Shown: positions 1 through 10,197, numbered from the stretch's first letter. The stretch is DNA of 64,000 bases from an uncultured Clostridium sp. (GCA_934746015.1 CAKVEW010000004.1:109044-173043), one strand, 5' to 3'. The notes: generated by a model not told the origin, from the letters alone. Numbers and translations are program-made.

Positions 1-1089
1 ACTGCTAGTGCAATTAGTGCATTAAAGGATTATGGTGTTAATGTAAAAATTTTAACTGGAGATAATGATAAGGTTACAGCAGCTGTGTGCAAACAAGTTG
101 GAATAAAAGTAAATAATTTATTATTAGGTTCAGATATAGAAGAAATGGATGATGAATTATTAAGAGAAGCTGTTGAAGAAACTAATGTATTTGCTAAGCT
201 TTCACCTAGCCAAAAGACTAGAGTGGTTTCAGCTCTTAAAGCTAATAGACATACTGTAGGCTTTATGGGAGACGGAATAAATGATGCAGCAGCAATGAGT
301 GAAGCAGATGTTGGAATATCAGTAGATACTGCAGTAGATATTGCTAAGGAATCAGCCAATATAATATTATTACAAAAAGATTTAATGGTATTAGAAGATG
401 GGGTAATCGAAGGAAGAAAGATTTATGCTAATATAATAAAATATATTAAAATGACAGCTAGCTCAAATTTTGGGAATATATTATCTATATTAGTAGCAAG
501 TATATTCCTACCATTCATACCAATGCTTCCTATTCAATTGTTGATGTTAAATTTAATTTATGATATTTCATGTATTACAATTCCATGGGATAATGTTGAT
601 GAAGAATATTTAAAAGAACCACGTACTTGGGATGCAAGTTCTATTAGTAAATTTATGTTTTGGATGGGGCCTGCTAGTTCTTTATTTGATATTGCAACAT
701 TTATATTAATGTATTTCTTTATTTGCCCATTTATATTTGGAGGACAATATAATAGTTTAAATGAACTACAACAACTTGGATTTATAGGACTATTCCATGC
801 AGGATGGTTTGTTGAATCATTATGGTCTCAAACTCTTATAATTCATATGATTAGGACTAAAGAAATTCCATTTATTAAGAGTAGAGCATCATGGCAACTA
901 ACTTCATTAACAACATTAGGAATAATATTAGGAACAGTTATACCTTATACTGTCTTTGGAGAAACATTAGAAATGGTAGCTATGCCTTTAATATATTTTA
1001 TATGTTTAAGCATAATTATAATTTTATATATGACTTTAATAGCAGTTTTAAAGAAAAAATTTATCAATAGATATGGTGAATTACTATAA
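1..1089 (+). CDS. mgtA: Mg2+-importing P-type ATPase, C-terminal part (5' end outside window)
   Basis: The frame is open from base 1, so this is the last 362 residues of a larger protein. The P-domain motifs KILTGDN (near residue 16) and GDGINDA (near 90) mark a P-type ATPase. Downstream hydrophobic segments and the [10 protein letters not shown] stretch are typical of the MgtA/MgtB class of magnesium importers (family knowledge). The catalytic DKTGT aspartate and the N-terminal domains lie upstream of the window. The protein would sit in the cytoplasmic membrane and drive Mg2+ uptake under Mg2+ limitation. A strong terminator follows immediately, so the gene ends its own transcript. The promoter or any Mg2+ riboswitch cannot be judged here. 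Confidence 0.9.
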   Translation, partial: TASAISALKDYGVNVKILTGDNDKVTAAVCKQVGIKVNNLLLGSDIEEMDDELLREAVEETNVFAKLSPSQKTRVVSALKANRHTVGFMGDGINDAAAMSEADVGISVDTAVDIAKESANIILLQKDLMVLEDGVIEGRKIYANIIKYIKMTASSNFGNILSILVASIFLPFIPMLPIQLLMLNLIYDISCITIPWDNVDEEYLKEPRTWDASSISKFMFWMGPASSLFDIATFILMYFFICPFIFGGQYNSLNELQQLGFIGLFHAGWFVESLWSQTLIIHMIRTKEIPFIKSRASWQLTSLTTLGIILGTVIPYTVFGETLEMVAMPLIYFICLSIIIILYMTLIAVLKKKFINRYGELL

Positions 1090-1097
1090 GCTTTTAG

Positions 1098-1130
1098 AAA
1101 AGTCCTAGCTTAATTAGCTAGGACTTTTTA
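1098..1130 (+). terminator. Rho-independent terminator after mgtA
   Basis: A perfect 10-bp stem (AGTCCTAGCT / AGCTAGGACT) with a 5-nt loop is followed by a run of T, 10 bases after the mgtA stop. Confidence 0.9.
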
Positions 1131-1179
1131 TTAATATAGTATAGGTTATTTCGTATTGAATAAAATTCTTATATATGGT

Positions 1180-1214
1180 AAAATACTTTTGAAATAAACT
1201 TTCAAAAGTATTTT
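1180..1214 (+). promoter_or_regulatory. Perfect 15-bp inverted repeat in front of the HAD/ROK operon
   Basis: The arm at 1180-1194 and its exact reverse complement at 1200-1214 are separated by 5 nt. The repeat ends just before the ribosome binding site of the next gene. It could be an operator for the ROK regulator encoded downstream, or an mRNA hairpin. The sequence does not decide between them. Confidence 0.55.
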
Positions 1215-1234
1215 AAAAGGTGTGGAAATAAGTC

Positions 1235-1864
1235 GTGAGAAAGTACAAATGTATAATTTTTGATTTAGATGGTACAGTACTAGATACTGAAAGAATGAAT
1301 TTTGTTCCTTTACAAAGGCTAATAAAAGAGGAACTTGGAATAGAAATAAGATATGAAGATTTACTTAAATTCAAACCATATGCTGGAAGAAAGACCCTTG
1401 AAGAATTAGGATTTAAAGATATTGAAAAATCATATAGTAAATGGGTTAAATATGTAAATGAATTTGAAGAGGGAGCAGTTTTATATGATGGGTTTGAGGA
1501 AGTATTTAAATCTTTAAATGATAATAATATAATTTGTGGAATTGTAAGTTCAAAAACTAGAGAGCAGTATGAAATAGATTTTGTAAGCAAAGGTTTAGAT
1601 AAATATATAGAATGTGAAGTATTAGCAGATGATACAAAAAGACATAAGCCTTATCCTGATCCATTATTAAAATTCACTGAAATAGTAGGAGTTGATTCAA
1701 AGGATTGCATGTATATAGGAGATACAATATTTGATTTTAAAGCTACTAAAGCAGCAGGAATGGATTTTGGAATAGCACTGTGGGGAGCCGATAACTTAGA
1801 TGGAATAAAGGCAGATTATGAATTTGTTAAGCCAATAGATATTTTAAAGGAGATAGATATCTAA
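1235..1864 (+). CDS. HAD superfamily phosphatase (beta-phosphoglucomutase-like)
   Basis: This 209-aa protein has the HAD nucleophile motif FDLDGT at the N-terminus (Asp10 and Asp12), a helical C1 cap around residues 20-80, a motif III lysine in HKPYPDP and a motif IV acidic pair in GDTIFDF. HAD enzymes of this class dephosphorylate or isomerise small phosphate esters such as sugar phosphates or phosphoglycolate. The substrate cannot be read from the sequence. The start is a GTG preceded by AAAGGTGTGG. The ROK regulator begins 2 nt after the stop, so the two are co-transcribed, which favours a sugar-phosphate role (inference). Confidence 0.85.
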   Translation: MRKYKCIIFDLDGTVLDTERMNFVPLQRLIKEELGIEIRYEDLLKFKPYAGRKTLEELGFKDIEKSYSKWVKYVNEFEEGAVLYDGFEEVFKSLNDNNIICGIVSSKTREQYEIDFVSKGLDKYIECEVLADDTKRHKPYPDPLLKFTEIVGVDSKDCMYIGDTIFDFKATKAAGMDFGIALWGADNLDGIKADYEFVKPIDILKEIDI

Positions 1865-1866
1865 TA

Positions 1867-2889
1867 ATGAAAAAAATTATAGGAAAACCAACAGAACTTA
1901 AAAATGTAAATACCTCACTAATAATAAGCTCAATAAGGAGCAGAGGGAATGCAACTAGAGGAGAAATTTCTAGTGATACAGGATTAAGTCATACAACTGT
2001 TAGAGCTATACTTAATGAGTTAATAGATATGGATGAAATAGTATCTTTGGGTCTTGATGAATCCACTGGTGGAAGAAGAGCAAGTAGATATGAAATAAAT
2101 TTAAATAAGAGATATTTACTAGTTATGGCTATAGAAAAATATAAAGTAAATTATAGAATTGTAAATACTTTAGGGAACATAATTGAGGAAAATAGTAGAA
2201 GGATTAATTCATTAGATGATGTTAATGGAGTTATAGAATTAATTGAATCATTAGAGGATATTTATAAAAATATTGAAGGCATTGGAATTAGCGTTCCAGG
2301 AGTTGTAACTGATGATGGATTTTTATCTGGAATTAGAATGGAAGATTGGAAGGAAATAAAGATAAAAAAACAAATTGAAGAAAAATTTAATATTCCTATA
2401 TTATTAGAGAATGATATAAACTCCTCTGCAATAGCTTTTTATAATGATTATGTTGAAAAGAATAATAATAGAAAAATGAGCTTAGTATATATAAGCTTCA
2501 CTTCATTGGGTGTAGGATCTGGAATAGTAGTAAATGGAGAAGTTATTAAAGGTGATAAGGGGTATGCAGGAGAAATTGGATTTATGCCTATGGGAGATTC
2601 TTTTTTTAACACAAAGATTTCTAGCGAATTAGATAATCTGGAATATTGTCGTGTAGTTATAGATGCTATTAAAGTAATATCAGCAATACTTAATCCTAGT
2701 ATAGTAGTTTTAGGTGGAAATAGTTTTAGATATGATATGAAATATAAAATAATAGAAGATTATAATAAGGAATTTAGTATTAAAACTAAGATATTGGTTG
2801 AAGAGAAGAATAATAATTATGATATAGAAGGTATAACAGAAAAGGCTTTATGCCTTATAAATAAAGAATTTAAATTAATTAGGAGTTAA
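1867..2889 (+). CDS. ROK-family transcriptional regulator (NagC/XylR type)
   Basis: The N-terminal 75 residues form a winged helix-turn-helix (SDTGLSHTTVRAILNEL, then GGRRASRYEIN). A ROK fold follows, with ENDINSSA and VVLGGN. The phosphate-binding DxGxT motif that ROK kinases carry is absent (AIEKYKVNYRI stands there). The usual Cys-rich zinc motif after GEIGFMPMGD is also missing, leaving a protein shorter (340 aa) than typical ROK repressors of about 380-400 aa. It is therefore a DNA-binding protein and not a sugar kinase. It probably senses a sugar or sugar phosphate handled by the HAD enzyme in the same operon. Confidence 0.85.
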   Translation: MKKIIGKPTELKNVNTSLIISSIRSRGNATRGEISSDTGLSHTTVRAILNELIDMDEIVSLGLDESTGGRRASRYEINLNKRYLLVMAIEKYKVNYRIVNTLGNIIEENSRRINSLDDVNGVIELIESLEDIYKNIEGIGISVPGVVTDDGFLSGIRMEDWKEIKIKKQIEEKFNIPILLENDINSSAIAFYNDYVEKNNNRKMSLVYISFTSLGVGSGIVVNGEVIKGDKGYAGEIGFMPMGDSFFNTKISSELDNLEYCRVVIDAIKVISAILNPSIVVLGGNSFRYDMKYKIIEDYNKEFSIKTKILVEEKNNNYDIEGITEKALCLINKEFKLIRS

Positions 2890-2963
2890 ATATTTTGTTA
2901 TTATTAGTATTGAGGGCGTAATAGTTTCTACTAGCGTAACCAAAGTACTATTTAATAAATTTT

Positions 2964-2998
2964 AAGAGTTTTGGTTTTAACTAAAACTCTTTTTTTTA
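2964..2998 (+). terminator. Terminator after the ROK gene
   Basis: Stem AGAGTTTT / AAAACTCT, extended by weaker pairs, followed by eight T. Confidence 0.8.
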
Positions 2999-3113
2999 TA
3001 TATATGCTAAGAAAGTTTTTTTCTTATAAAATAAATACATGAAATTAAATTTTACAAGTGAAGGCTTCATTGATATAATTAAAGTAAGAATAATTCTAAG
3101 GAGAATAACATTA

Positions 3114-3968
3114 ATGGAAAAAAGTAAATCTTTAATAGACAGTATATTTGCTGAATACAATAGCTTCTTTGATGCTGAAAAGAAAATTGCTAGTTATATT
3201 TTAAGTAATCCTAAGAAAGTAGTAGATATGACAATTTCTGAATTAGCAGGAGAAGCAGGGACAAGTGAAGCAACTATTTCAAGGTTTTGCAAAAGGTGTA
3301 ATATGAAAGGATTTCATCACTTAAAAATTACTTTAGCAAAAGAATTAGTAGAATCAACAAAAGAAGAGTTAACTGTTTCAGGCGATGTAAATCAAAATAA
3401 TATATACCAATCTCTGAAAAATATTCTATCAAATAAAATTGATGAACTAAGGCAAACTATCTCAAGTATTAATGAAAATGAATTAAAAGAAATTTTAAAT
3501 TTATTAAGTAATGCTAGAACTGTACAATTTGCAGCAGTGGGTAATACAATACCTGTTGCTATGGATGGGGCCTATAAATTCAATCAAATAGGTATTCCAT
3601 CTATTGCTAACACAATCTGGGAAATACAAATTGCATTTACATATAATCTCTCAAAAGATGATGTAATTATATTAATATCAAATTCTGGAGCATCTAAAAG
3701 GCTTCTAACAGTTGCAGAAGCTGCTAAAGAAAAAAATATAAAAACTATAGCAATAACAAATAGTGATACTTCACCTTTAGCAAAGACTTGTAAATATCAT
3801 ATTAAAACTGCTACTAGGGAAAAACTTTTTCTTGAAGAGTATTATTTTTCAAGAATATCAGCTATGACTATTATAGAAATACTATATCTTTTTTTAACTG
3901 TTGGAAAAGAAGATGTATATAAAAATTTAAGCAGACATGAGCAAGCTATTGCTGATGATAAGATATAA
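3114..3968 (+). CDS. RpiR/MurR-family transcriptional regulator
   Basis: The protein has an N-terminal RpiR-type helix-turn-helix (TISELAGEAGTSEATISRFCKR, about residues 42-63) and a C-terminal SIS domain (VGNTIPVAMDG to ISNSGASKRLL), which in this family binds a phosphosugar. The open frame extends upstream to 3039. AAGGAG at 3098-3103 fits the ATG at 3114, giving 284 aa, the normal family length. Ribose-5-phosphate isomerase starts 14 nt downstream, so control of pentose phosphate metabolism is the likely job (inference from operon). Confidence 0.88.
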   Translation: MEKSKSLIDSIFAEYNSFFDAEKKIASYILSNPKKVVDMTISELAGEAGTSEATISRFCKRCNMKGFHHLKITLAKELVESTKEELTVSGDVNQNNIYQSLKNILSNKIDELRQTISSINENELKEILNLLSNARTVQFAAVGNTIPVAMDGAYKFNQIGIPSIANTIWEIQIAFTYNLSKDDVIILISNSGASKRLLTVAEAAKEKNIKTIAITNSDTSPLAKTCKYHIKTATREKLFLEEYYFSRISAMTIIEILYLFLTVGKEDVYKNLSRHEQAIADDKI

Positions 3969-3982
3969 AAACGGAGGGTATT

Positions 3983-4686
<704 letters not shown>

Positions 4687-4702
4687 GTAAGGATGTGTTA
4701 GA

Positions 4703-5530
4703 ATGAAAGAAAATTATAAAGAATTATCTAATGGATTAAAAATACCTTCTATAGGATTTGGAACCTATAAATTAGGAGATGATGAACAAGTTATTAATGC
4801 TGTAGATTATGCATTGAAAGTAGGATATAGACATATTGATACAGCAGCTTTTTATGGGAATGAAGAAGCTATAGGAAAAGCTCTAAAAGAAAGTGATGTA
4901 AAAAGAGAAGATATTTTCTTAGCAACTAAGTTATGGAATAATTGTCATGGATATGAAAAGGCAATGAAAGCTTTTAATGATTCTATTAAAAAGTTAGGTG
5001 TAGATTATTTAGATTTATATTATATCCATTGGCCTAATGAATTAAACTCTGAGACTTGGAGAGCTTTAGAGGATCTTTATAATGAAGGAAAAGTTAAGGC
5101 TATAGGGGTATGTAACTTTAAAATAGGGCATTTAGAAGACTTAAAGAAAACTGCTAAAATAATGCCAATGGTTAATCAAATTGAAATACATCCAGGATTT
5201 ACTCAAAAAGAAATGGTTAAGTATTGCCAAGGAAATAATATTCAAGTGATAGCTTGGAGTCCAATAATGAGGGGAAGATTGTTTACTGAACCTTTAATGA
5301 TTGAGTTGTCAGAAAAATATAATAGGACTATTACACAAATAATTTTAAGATGGCATATACAAAATGATATTATTCCAATACCAAAGTCATCTAATAAGGA
5401 TAGAATTAAAGAAAATCTTGATATCTTTGATTTTGAAATAGAAAAAGAAGATATGTTGAAAATAGATTCCTTAAATAGGGATGAAAATGTATCAGGAGTA
5501 CCAGATGACTCAAATTATCTAAAATACTAA
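4703..5530 (+). CDS. Aldo/keto reductase
   Basis: This 275-aa TIM-barrel NADPH-dependent oxidoreductase carries the catalytic tetrad Asp46 (HIDTA), Tyr51 (FYGNE), Lys76 (LATKLW) and His109 (YIHWP). The C-terminal IPIPKSSNKDRIKEN segment is the cofactor-binding signature. The length matches bacterial AKR5-type enzymes such as 2,5-diketo-gluconate reductase or methylglyoxal reductase. The substrate is unknown. It follows rpiA across the TAAA microsatellite and may be the last gene of the RpiR group. Confidence 0.88.
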   Translation: MKENYKELSNGLKIPSIGFGTYKLGDDEQVINAVDYALKVGYRHIDTAAFYGNEEAIGKALKESDVKREDIFLATKLWNNCHGYEKAMKAFNDSIKKLGVDYLDLYYIHWPNELNSETWRALEDLYNEGKVKAIGVCNFKIGHLEDLKKTAKIMPMVNQIEIHPGFTQKEMVKYCQGNNIQVIAWSPIMRGRLFTEPLMIELSEKYNRTITQIILRWHIQNDIIPIPKSSNKDRIKENLDIFDFEIEKEDMLKIDSLNRDENVSGVPDDSNYLKY

Positions 5531-5548
5531 ATAATATAAGAAGTTGTT

Positions 5549-5583
5549 AATAAGGCCTATCAGTTTATGATAGGCTTATTTGT
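5549..5583 (+). terminator. Terminator after the aldo/keto reductase
   Basis: AATAAGGCCTATCA pairs with TGATAGGCTTATT (one bulge), loop GTTTA, followed by T-rich sequence. Confidence 0.8.
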
Positions 5584-5628
5584 TTTGAAATGTTATAATT
5601 TAGTAAAAAAGTGTAAAGAGGTAATAAA

Positions 5629-6303
5629 ATGAAAAAGATATTATTAATAGAAGATGATATTGATTTATCTAATCAACTTTCTTTATCTTTAAATAAATGG
5701 GGATTTAGTGTTGAGTTAATAGAGGATTTTAGTAATATACTAAAAGAGTTTACTGAAAAAAAACCAAGTTTAATAATAATGGATGTTAATTTACCTTATT
5801 ATGATGGGTTTTATTGGTGTTCAAAAATTAGAGAAATATCTAAGGTGCCAATAATATTTTTATCTTCTAGAGATTCTAATATGGATTTAATTATGGGAAT
5901 AAATAATGGCGGGGACGATTATATAACTAAGCCTTTTTCTATAGAAGTTTTAATAACTAAGATAAATGCAGTACTAAGAAGAAGTTATGATTATACTTTT
6001 TCAGATTCTGTTATTTATTATAAGGATACTATATTGGATATGGAGAAATGTACATTTAAGTATGAAGATAATGTTATTGATTTAACTAAAAATGAAATGA
6101 AAATATTATCGATACTTATAAAAAATAAAGGAAAAGTAGTATCAAGAGATAAAATTATGATGAGCTTATGGAATGATGATGAATTTGTAAGTGATAACAC
6201 ATTAACTGTTAATATAACTAGATTAAGAGCAAGACTAAAAGATGAATTGGGATTAAGGAATTTTATAAAGACAAAGAAAGGTATAGGGTATATGGTTCAA
6301 TGA
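5629..6303 (+). CDS. OmpR-family response regulator of a Bce-type module (BceR-like)
   Basis: The receiver domain (residues 1-115) has the acidic pocket EDD at 8-10, phosphoacceptor Asp52 (IIMDVNLP) and the switch lysine in YITKPFS. It is followed by an OmpR winged helix (LTKNEMKILSIL to TKKGIGYMVQ). Length is 224 aa. Its stop overlaps the kinase start (ATGA), and an ABC ATPase and a large FtsX-like permease follow. This is the arrangement of BceRS-BceAB peptide-antibiotic detoxification modules. It should activate the transporter genes in response to cell-wall-active peptides (family knowledge). Confidence 0.88.
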   Translation: MKKILLIEDDIDLSNQLSLSLNKWGFSVELIEDFSNILKEFTEKKPSLIIMDVNLPYYDGFYWCSKIREISKVPIIFLSSRDSNMDLIMGINNGGDDYITKPFSIEVLITKINAVLRRSYDYTFSDSVIYYKDTILDMEKCTFKYEDNVIDLTKNEMKILSILIKNKGKVVSRDKIMMSLWNDDEFVSDNTLTVNITRLRARLKDELGLRNFIKTKKGIGYMVQ

Positions 6304-7325
6304 ATTTAATAAGATTTATAAAAGAAAAGGGTATAAATATTATATTTTCAATTACTTTATTATTAGTAATAAACATATATTTACTTACAATAAATTCATT
6401 TAACGGTAGAACTAGTGATTTAATTTACCTGGACTTTATTTTAATTACTATATATTTAGGCTGGATATGCATTGCTTTTTTTTATTGGAAGAAGAAATAC
6501 TATGATATATATAAATCTATTTTAAATAAGAATGATATTTCAATAGAAGATATTAAAGGACGTTATTTAGAAGAAGAAATAATTTTTAAGATTATAGAAA
6601 ATAAGGATAAGAAGTATGATTTTAAAATGAAAGAATATGAAGAAAAATTAAGAGATATGGAAGAATATATTTCTAAATGGGTTCATGAAATTAAATTACC
6701 AATAACAGCATTAAATATAATTTCAGAGGGCATAGATGATTATTCTTTAGAAAGCAGCGTAAAAAATGAAATTGAAAAAATTAATTTTTTAGTTAATTCA
6801 ATGCTTTATGGAAGTAGAGCTACAGTAGCTTCAGAGGATATATTTATTAAAGAAGAGAATTTAGGAGATATAGTAAAGAAGTCCATAAAAAACAATTCAT
6901 TTTTCTTAATAAAAAATAAGATAGAAGTTGTTACCAGTAATTTAAACTATCACATTTATAGTGATGGAAAATGGATTAACTATGTTATAGATCAATTAAT
7001 TAATAATGCTATAAAATATTCAAAAGAAAATGGTAAGATAGAATTTTATGCAGAAGATAATAAGGATTATATAAAGCTATGCATTAAGGATAATGGCATA
7101 GGAATAGCAAAAGAAGATATAGATAGGATATTTAACAAAGGTTTTACAGGAAGTAATGGTAGAAATAAAGTATATAAATCTACTGGAATGGGGCTTTATT
7201 TTACTAAGAAGGTTTTAAATAAATTGGAACATGAAATCACTGTTGAATCAATAAAGGGTGAATATACCTTATTTAACATATACTTTTATAAAATATCTGA
7301 TTACTTAAAGGTTACTAAAATGTAA
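6300..7325 (+). CDS. Intramembrane-sensing histidine kinase (BceS-like)
   Basis: Two transmembrane helices (about residues 12-31 and 43-62) are joined by a loop of only about a dozen residues, the hallmark of BceS-type intramembrane-sensing kinases that rely on the ABC transporter for input. The H-box is WVHEIKLPITAL with His129, followed by the N-box (NNAIKYSKENG), G1 box (DNGIGI) and G2 box (STGMGLYF). The length of 341 aa is typical. The gene overlaps the response regulator by 4 nt. Confidence 0.9.
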   Translation: MNLIRFIKEKGINIIFSITLLLVINIYLLTINSFNGRTSDLIYLDFILITIYLGWICIAFFYWKKKYYDIYKSILNKNDISIEDIKGRYLEEEIIFKIIENKDKKYDFKMKEYEEKLRDMEEYISKWVHEIKLPITALNIISEGIDDYSLESSVKNEIEKINFLVNSMLYGSRATVASEDIFIKEENLGDIVKKSIKNNSFFLIKNKIEVVTSNLNYHIYSDGKWINYVIDQLINNAIKYSKENGKIEFYAEDNKDYIKLCIKDNGIGIAKEDIDRIFNKGFTGSNGRNKVYKSTGMGLYFTKKVLNKLEHEITVESIKGEYTLFNIYFYKISDYLKVTKM

Positions 7326-7389
7326 CATTAGAATAAAAAAGGTAAGGTTAAGTGAAGGAATCCAAATTAAAAAACTATTAAAATATAAT
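7312..7389 (+). promoter_or_regulatory. Candidate BceR box and -10 element for the ABC transporter genes
   Basis: TTACT-AAAA-TGTAA at 7312-7325 matches 9 of the 10 defined positions pattern TNACA-N4-TGTAA reported for Bce-like regulators except the last base of the first half. It overlaps the kinase stop codon. A TATAAT lies at 7384-7389, 33 nt before the ATPase start, with no good -35. This arrangement fits an activator-dependent promoter, but the match is short. Confidence 0.4.
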
Positions 7390-7421
7390 TAAGGTTAAAG
7401 TTAATTTGGGAGGAATGAATT

Positions 7422-8174
7422 ATGAAGGAAATTTTAAAACTAAAGGATGTATCTAAGGAATATGGACTTAGGGGATTTAGAACAAGGGTTTTAAATAATA
7501 TAAATCTTGCTGTAAATGAAGGCGATTTTATTTCTATAATGGGACCATCAGGAGCAGGAAAAACTACCTTGCTTAATTTAATTTCAACTTTAGACAAACC
7601 AACAAAGGGTGAAATAATCTTAGATGGAAAGGATATAACAAAGATTAAAAATAAAGAATTATCCAATTTAAGAAGAGATAAAATAGGGTTTATATTTCAA
7701 GATTATAACTTATTAGATAATATGAATTTAATGGATAATATAGCATTGCCATTAGCTTTAGGTAAAAAGAGAACAAAAGTTATAGAAGATAAGGTTATGG
7801 AGATTTCAGAAATATTTGGACTAAAGGAGCATTTAAAGAAGTATCCCTATGAACTATCTGGAGGACAAAAGCAAAGGGGGGCAGCAGCTAGAGCTTTAAT
7901 AACTAATCCAAAAGTAATCTTTGCTGATGAACCTACTGGAGCCTTAGATTCAAGATCATCATCAGATTTATTGGAATCATTAAGTAGAGCAAATAAAGAA
8001 GAAAAGGCTACTATTGTTATGGTTACTCATGATGCTATTACTGCAAGTTATTCTAATAAAGTATACATATTAAGTGATGGAGAAATAAAGTGTCAATTAA
8101 ATAAAGGAGAAAGTAGAAAAGAGTTTTATGGTAAGATAATCGATATGTTAGCATCTTTAGGAGGTGCTAAATAA
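7422..8174 (+). CDS. Bce-type ABC transporter ATP-binding protein (BceA-like)
   Basis: This 250-aa ATPase has Walker A GPSGAGKTT (near residue 42), signature LSGGQKQR, Walker B VIFADEPTGALD and the switch histidine in VTHD. It belongs to the MacB/LolD-like group that pairs with FtsX-like permeases. The next gene starts within the stop codon (TAATG), so the two are translationally coupled. With the permease it should free cell-wall lipid targets from antimicrobial peptides and signal to the kinase upstream. Confidence 0.92.
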   Translation: MKEILKLKDVSKEYGLRGFRTRVLNNINLAVNEGDFISIMGPSGAGKTTLLNLISTLDKPTKGEIILDGKDITKIKNKELSNLRRDKIGFIFQDYNLLDNMNLMDNIALPLALGKKRTKVIEDKVMEISEIFGLKEHLKKYPYELSGGQKQRGAAARALITNPKVIFADEPTGALDSRSSSDLLESLSRANKEEKATIVMVTHDAITASYSNKVYILSDGEIKCQLNKGESRKEFYGKIIDMLASLGGAK

Positions 8175-10072
8175 TGAGCATATTTAGTATAGCCTATAAT
8201 AATTTTAAAAATAATATAAAGATATATACTATGTTTTTTATATCAATGATTTTTTCAGTAGTTGTTTTAAGTAATTTCCGAATTATGCTAGATGGAGATG
8301 CAATGAAGGTCCTTGGTGAAATGAATGAAAGATATAGTAAGCTTATTTTACAACTTATAACTATTATTTTAGTTATTTTTATGTTTTTCTTTATTTGGTA
8401 TGCATCTAATATCTTCTTAAAAAATAGAAAAAAAGAAATTGGTATTTATGCATTTATGGGTCTTGATTCCGTTGTAATAGGAAAGATATATTTTATTGAA
8501 ATGATGTTAATTGGAATAAGTGCATTAATAATTGGAACAACTATTGGAGTTGTTTTATCAAAGTTTTTCCAAATAATAGTCTTTAAAATTGCAGATTTTA
8601 ATATAGATGTAACTTTTGCTGTAAAATTAAGCTCAATAATTTATACTATAGTAACTTTTATGTGTATATTTCTATTTATGAGTATAAAAGGTTTCATAAG
8701 TATAGTTAGAAGTAAAATTGTAGATCTTTTAAATGCAAGTAAAAAACAAGAAAAGATGCCTAAGGTTAATTTTCTAATATATACAATTGCTATAATTTCC
8801 TTGATTTTAATAGGATATGGATATTATTTAATAAGTAAACAAGCTTTAAATGCTCTTATAACTTTAATAATAGTATGCATAGGAACCTATGGACTATTTG
8901 GAGCTGTTTTTCCAATTGTATTTAATTTCTTAATTAATAAAAAATCCATACTATATAATGGATCAAATATTATTACTATAAATAATTTAGCCTATAGATT
9001 TAAGAAAAATTATACAGTTTATGCCACTATAGCTATATTAACAGCAACAACCACTACAGTTCTTGGAACGGCTTTTTCAATGAAGACAAGATATGAAAAT
9101 ATTCAAAGAAATATTCAGGTATATTCCTTAGCAATTTCCTCTACAGATGATTTTAATACAGAAGAAATAGAAGAGGACTTAAAAAATGTAGGGAAAGAAA
9201 AATATTCTTTAGAAACTAAAATTTTAAAGGTTAATAATACATTAAAAGATGTAGAAGGTAACCAAAAAGAAGAGTATATAGTAATATCATATGAAAACTT
9301 ATTCAATATATTAAAAACTAATGGTGATGAAAAAGAATTAGATAAGTTTAATGAGGAAATGGTAAAGGATAATAATGTTATTTACATTGAAAGACCAGGT
9401 ACTCTTATAAGCTTTTTAACTAATAAAAAAGATATTAAATTAAATGATATTAATTTTAATGTAAGTAAGAGCACTAGGACTAGAGTTTTTGGTGAAGCAT
9501 TAAATTATGCCACAATAGTTGTAAATAATGATGAATATGAAAGACTTAAAGGAACAGGAACTGAAATAAAGTTTTATGGAATTAAAATAGAAAATGAAGA
9601 AGATATAATTAATGTAATAGATAAAGTAGGAGAAAATATTAATCCAGAAACTACAAAGGGATACTATGGACAATATGAACTAAAAAAAGTAGAATGGGTA
9701 AAGTTTATTTATGCAATTGGAGGATTCTTATTCTTAGTAATGGCATTAGCAGAAGCTAGTATTATTTATATAAAAGTTTATAGTGATGCAAATGAAGATA
9801 AGCAAAAATATCAAACACTTTTAAAAATAGGAGCATCTAAGAAGGATATAAGTAAATCTATAAGAAGAGAAGTAGAATTATTTTATTTTATTCCATTAGC
9901 AGTTGGAGCTGTTCATAGTTATTTTGCCATTAGTGCTTTAGGTGATTTTTTAAGTGAAAATCTAAATAATGTATATTTATTAAGTATAATAATATGTACA
10001 GTTATATTTATAGTTAACTGCATTATATCAATTATTGGATTTAAAAATATAATAGGAATAAAGGAAAGTTAA
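8174..10072 (+). CDS. Bce-type ABC transporter permease (BceB-like)
   Basis: The 632-aa protein has one N-terminal helix, a first FtsX block (residues about 50-190), two to four further helices near 200-310, a large soluble region of about 200 residues (about 310-505) and a final FtsX block of three helices. The big extracellular domain between helices VII and VIII is what sets BceB permeases apart from other FtsX proteins (family knowledge). It ends the four-gene module and is followed by a strong terminator. Confidence 0.9.
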   Translation: MSIFSIAYNNFKNNIKIYTMFFISMIFSVVVLSNFRIMLDGDAMKVLGEMNERYSKLILQLITIILVIFMFFFIWYASNIFLKNRKKEIGIYAFMGLDSVVIGKIYFIEMMLIGISALIIGTTIGVVLSKFFQIIVFKIADFNIDVTFAVKLSSIIYTIVTFMCIFLFMSIKGFISIVRSKIVDLLNASKKQEKMPKVNFLIYTIAIISLILIGYGYYLISKQALNALITLIIVCIGTYGLFGAVFPIVFNFLINKKSILYNGSNIITINNLAYRFKKNYTVYATIAILTATTTTVLGTAFSMKTRYENIQRNIQVYSLAISSTDDFNTEEIEEDLKNVGKEKYSLETKILKVNNTLKDVEGNQKEEYIVISYENLFNILKTNGDEKELDKFNEEMVKDNNVIYIERPGTLISFLTNKKDIKLNDINFNVSKSTRTRVFGEALNYATIVVNNDEYERLKGTGTEIKFYGIKIENEEDIINVIDKVGENINPETTKGYYGQYELKKVEWVKFIYAIGGFLFLVMALAEASIIYIKVYSDANEDKQKYQTLLKIGASKKDISKSIRREVELFYFIPLAVGAVHSYFAISALGDFLSENLNNVYLLSIIICTVIFIVNCIISIIGFKNIIGIKES

Positions 10073-10077
10073 TCATA

Positions 10078-10117
10078 AAAAATTCACCATTGTTTTAGGC
10101 AATGGTGAATTTTTTTG
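10078..10117 (+). terminator. Terminator after the Bce module
   Basis: Stem ATTCACCATTG / CAATGGTGAAT (11 bp, 7-nt loop), flanked by A on the left and seven T on the right. Confidence 0.9.
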
Positions 10118-10197
10118 CTTTTTAGAAAGTATATTATATATGTATAAAAAGGATTTATTTAACTGATAATAAATTTATAAAGAAAGGAGAGAGTAAT

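Noticed and set aside
1..84. Start of the first gene at the ATG/GTG near base 82
   Set aside because: The frame is open from base 1 and the upstream residues match the P-type ATPase (KILTGDN), so the gene is cut by the window edge.
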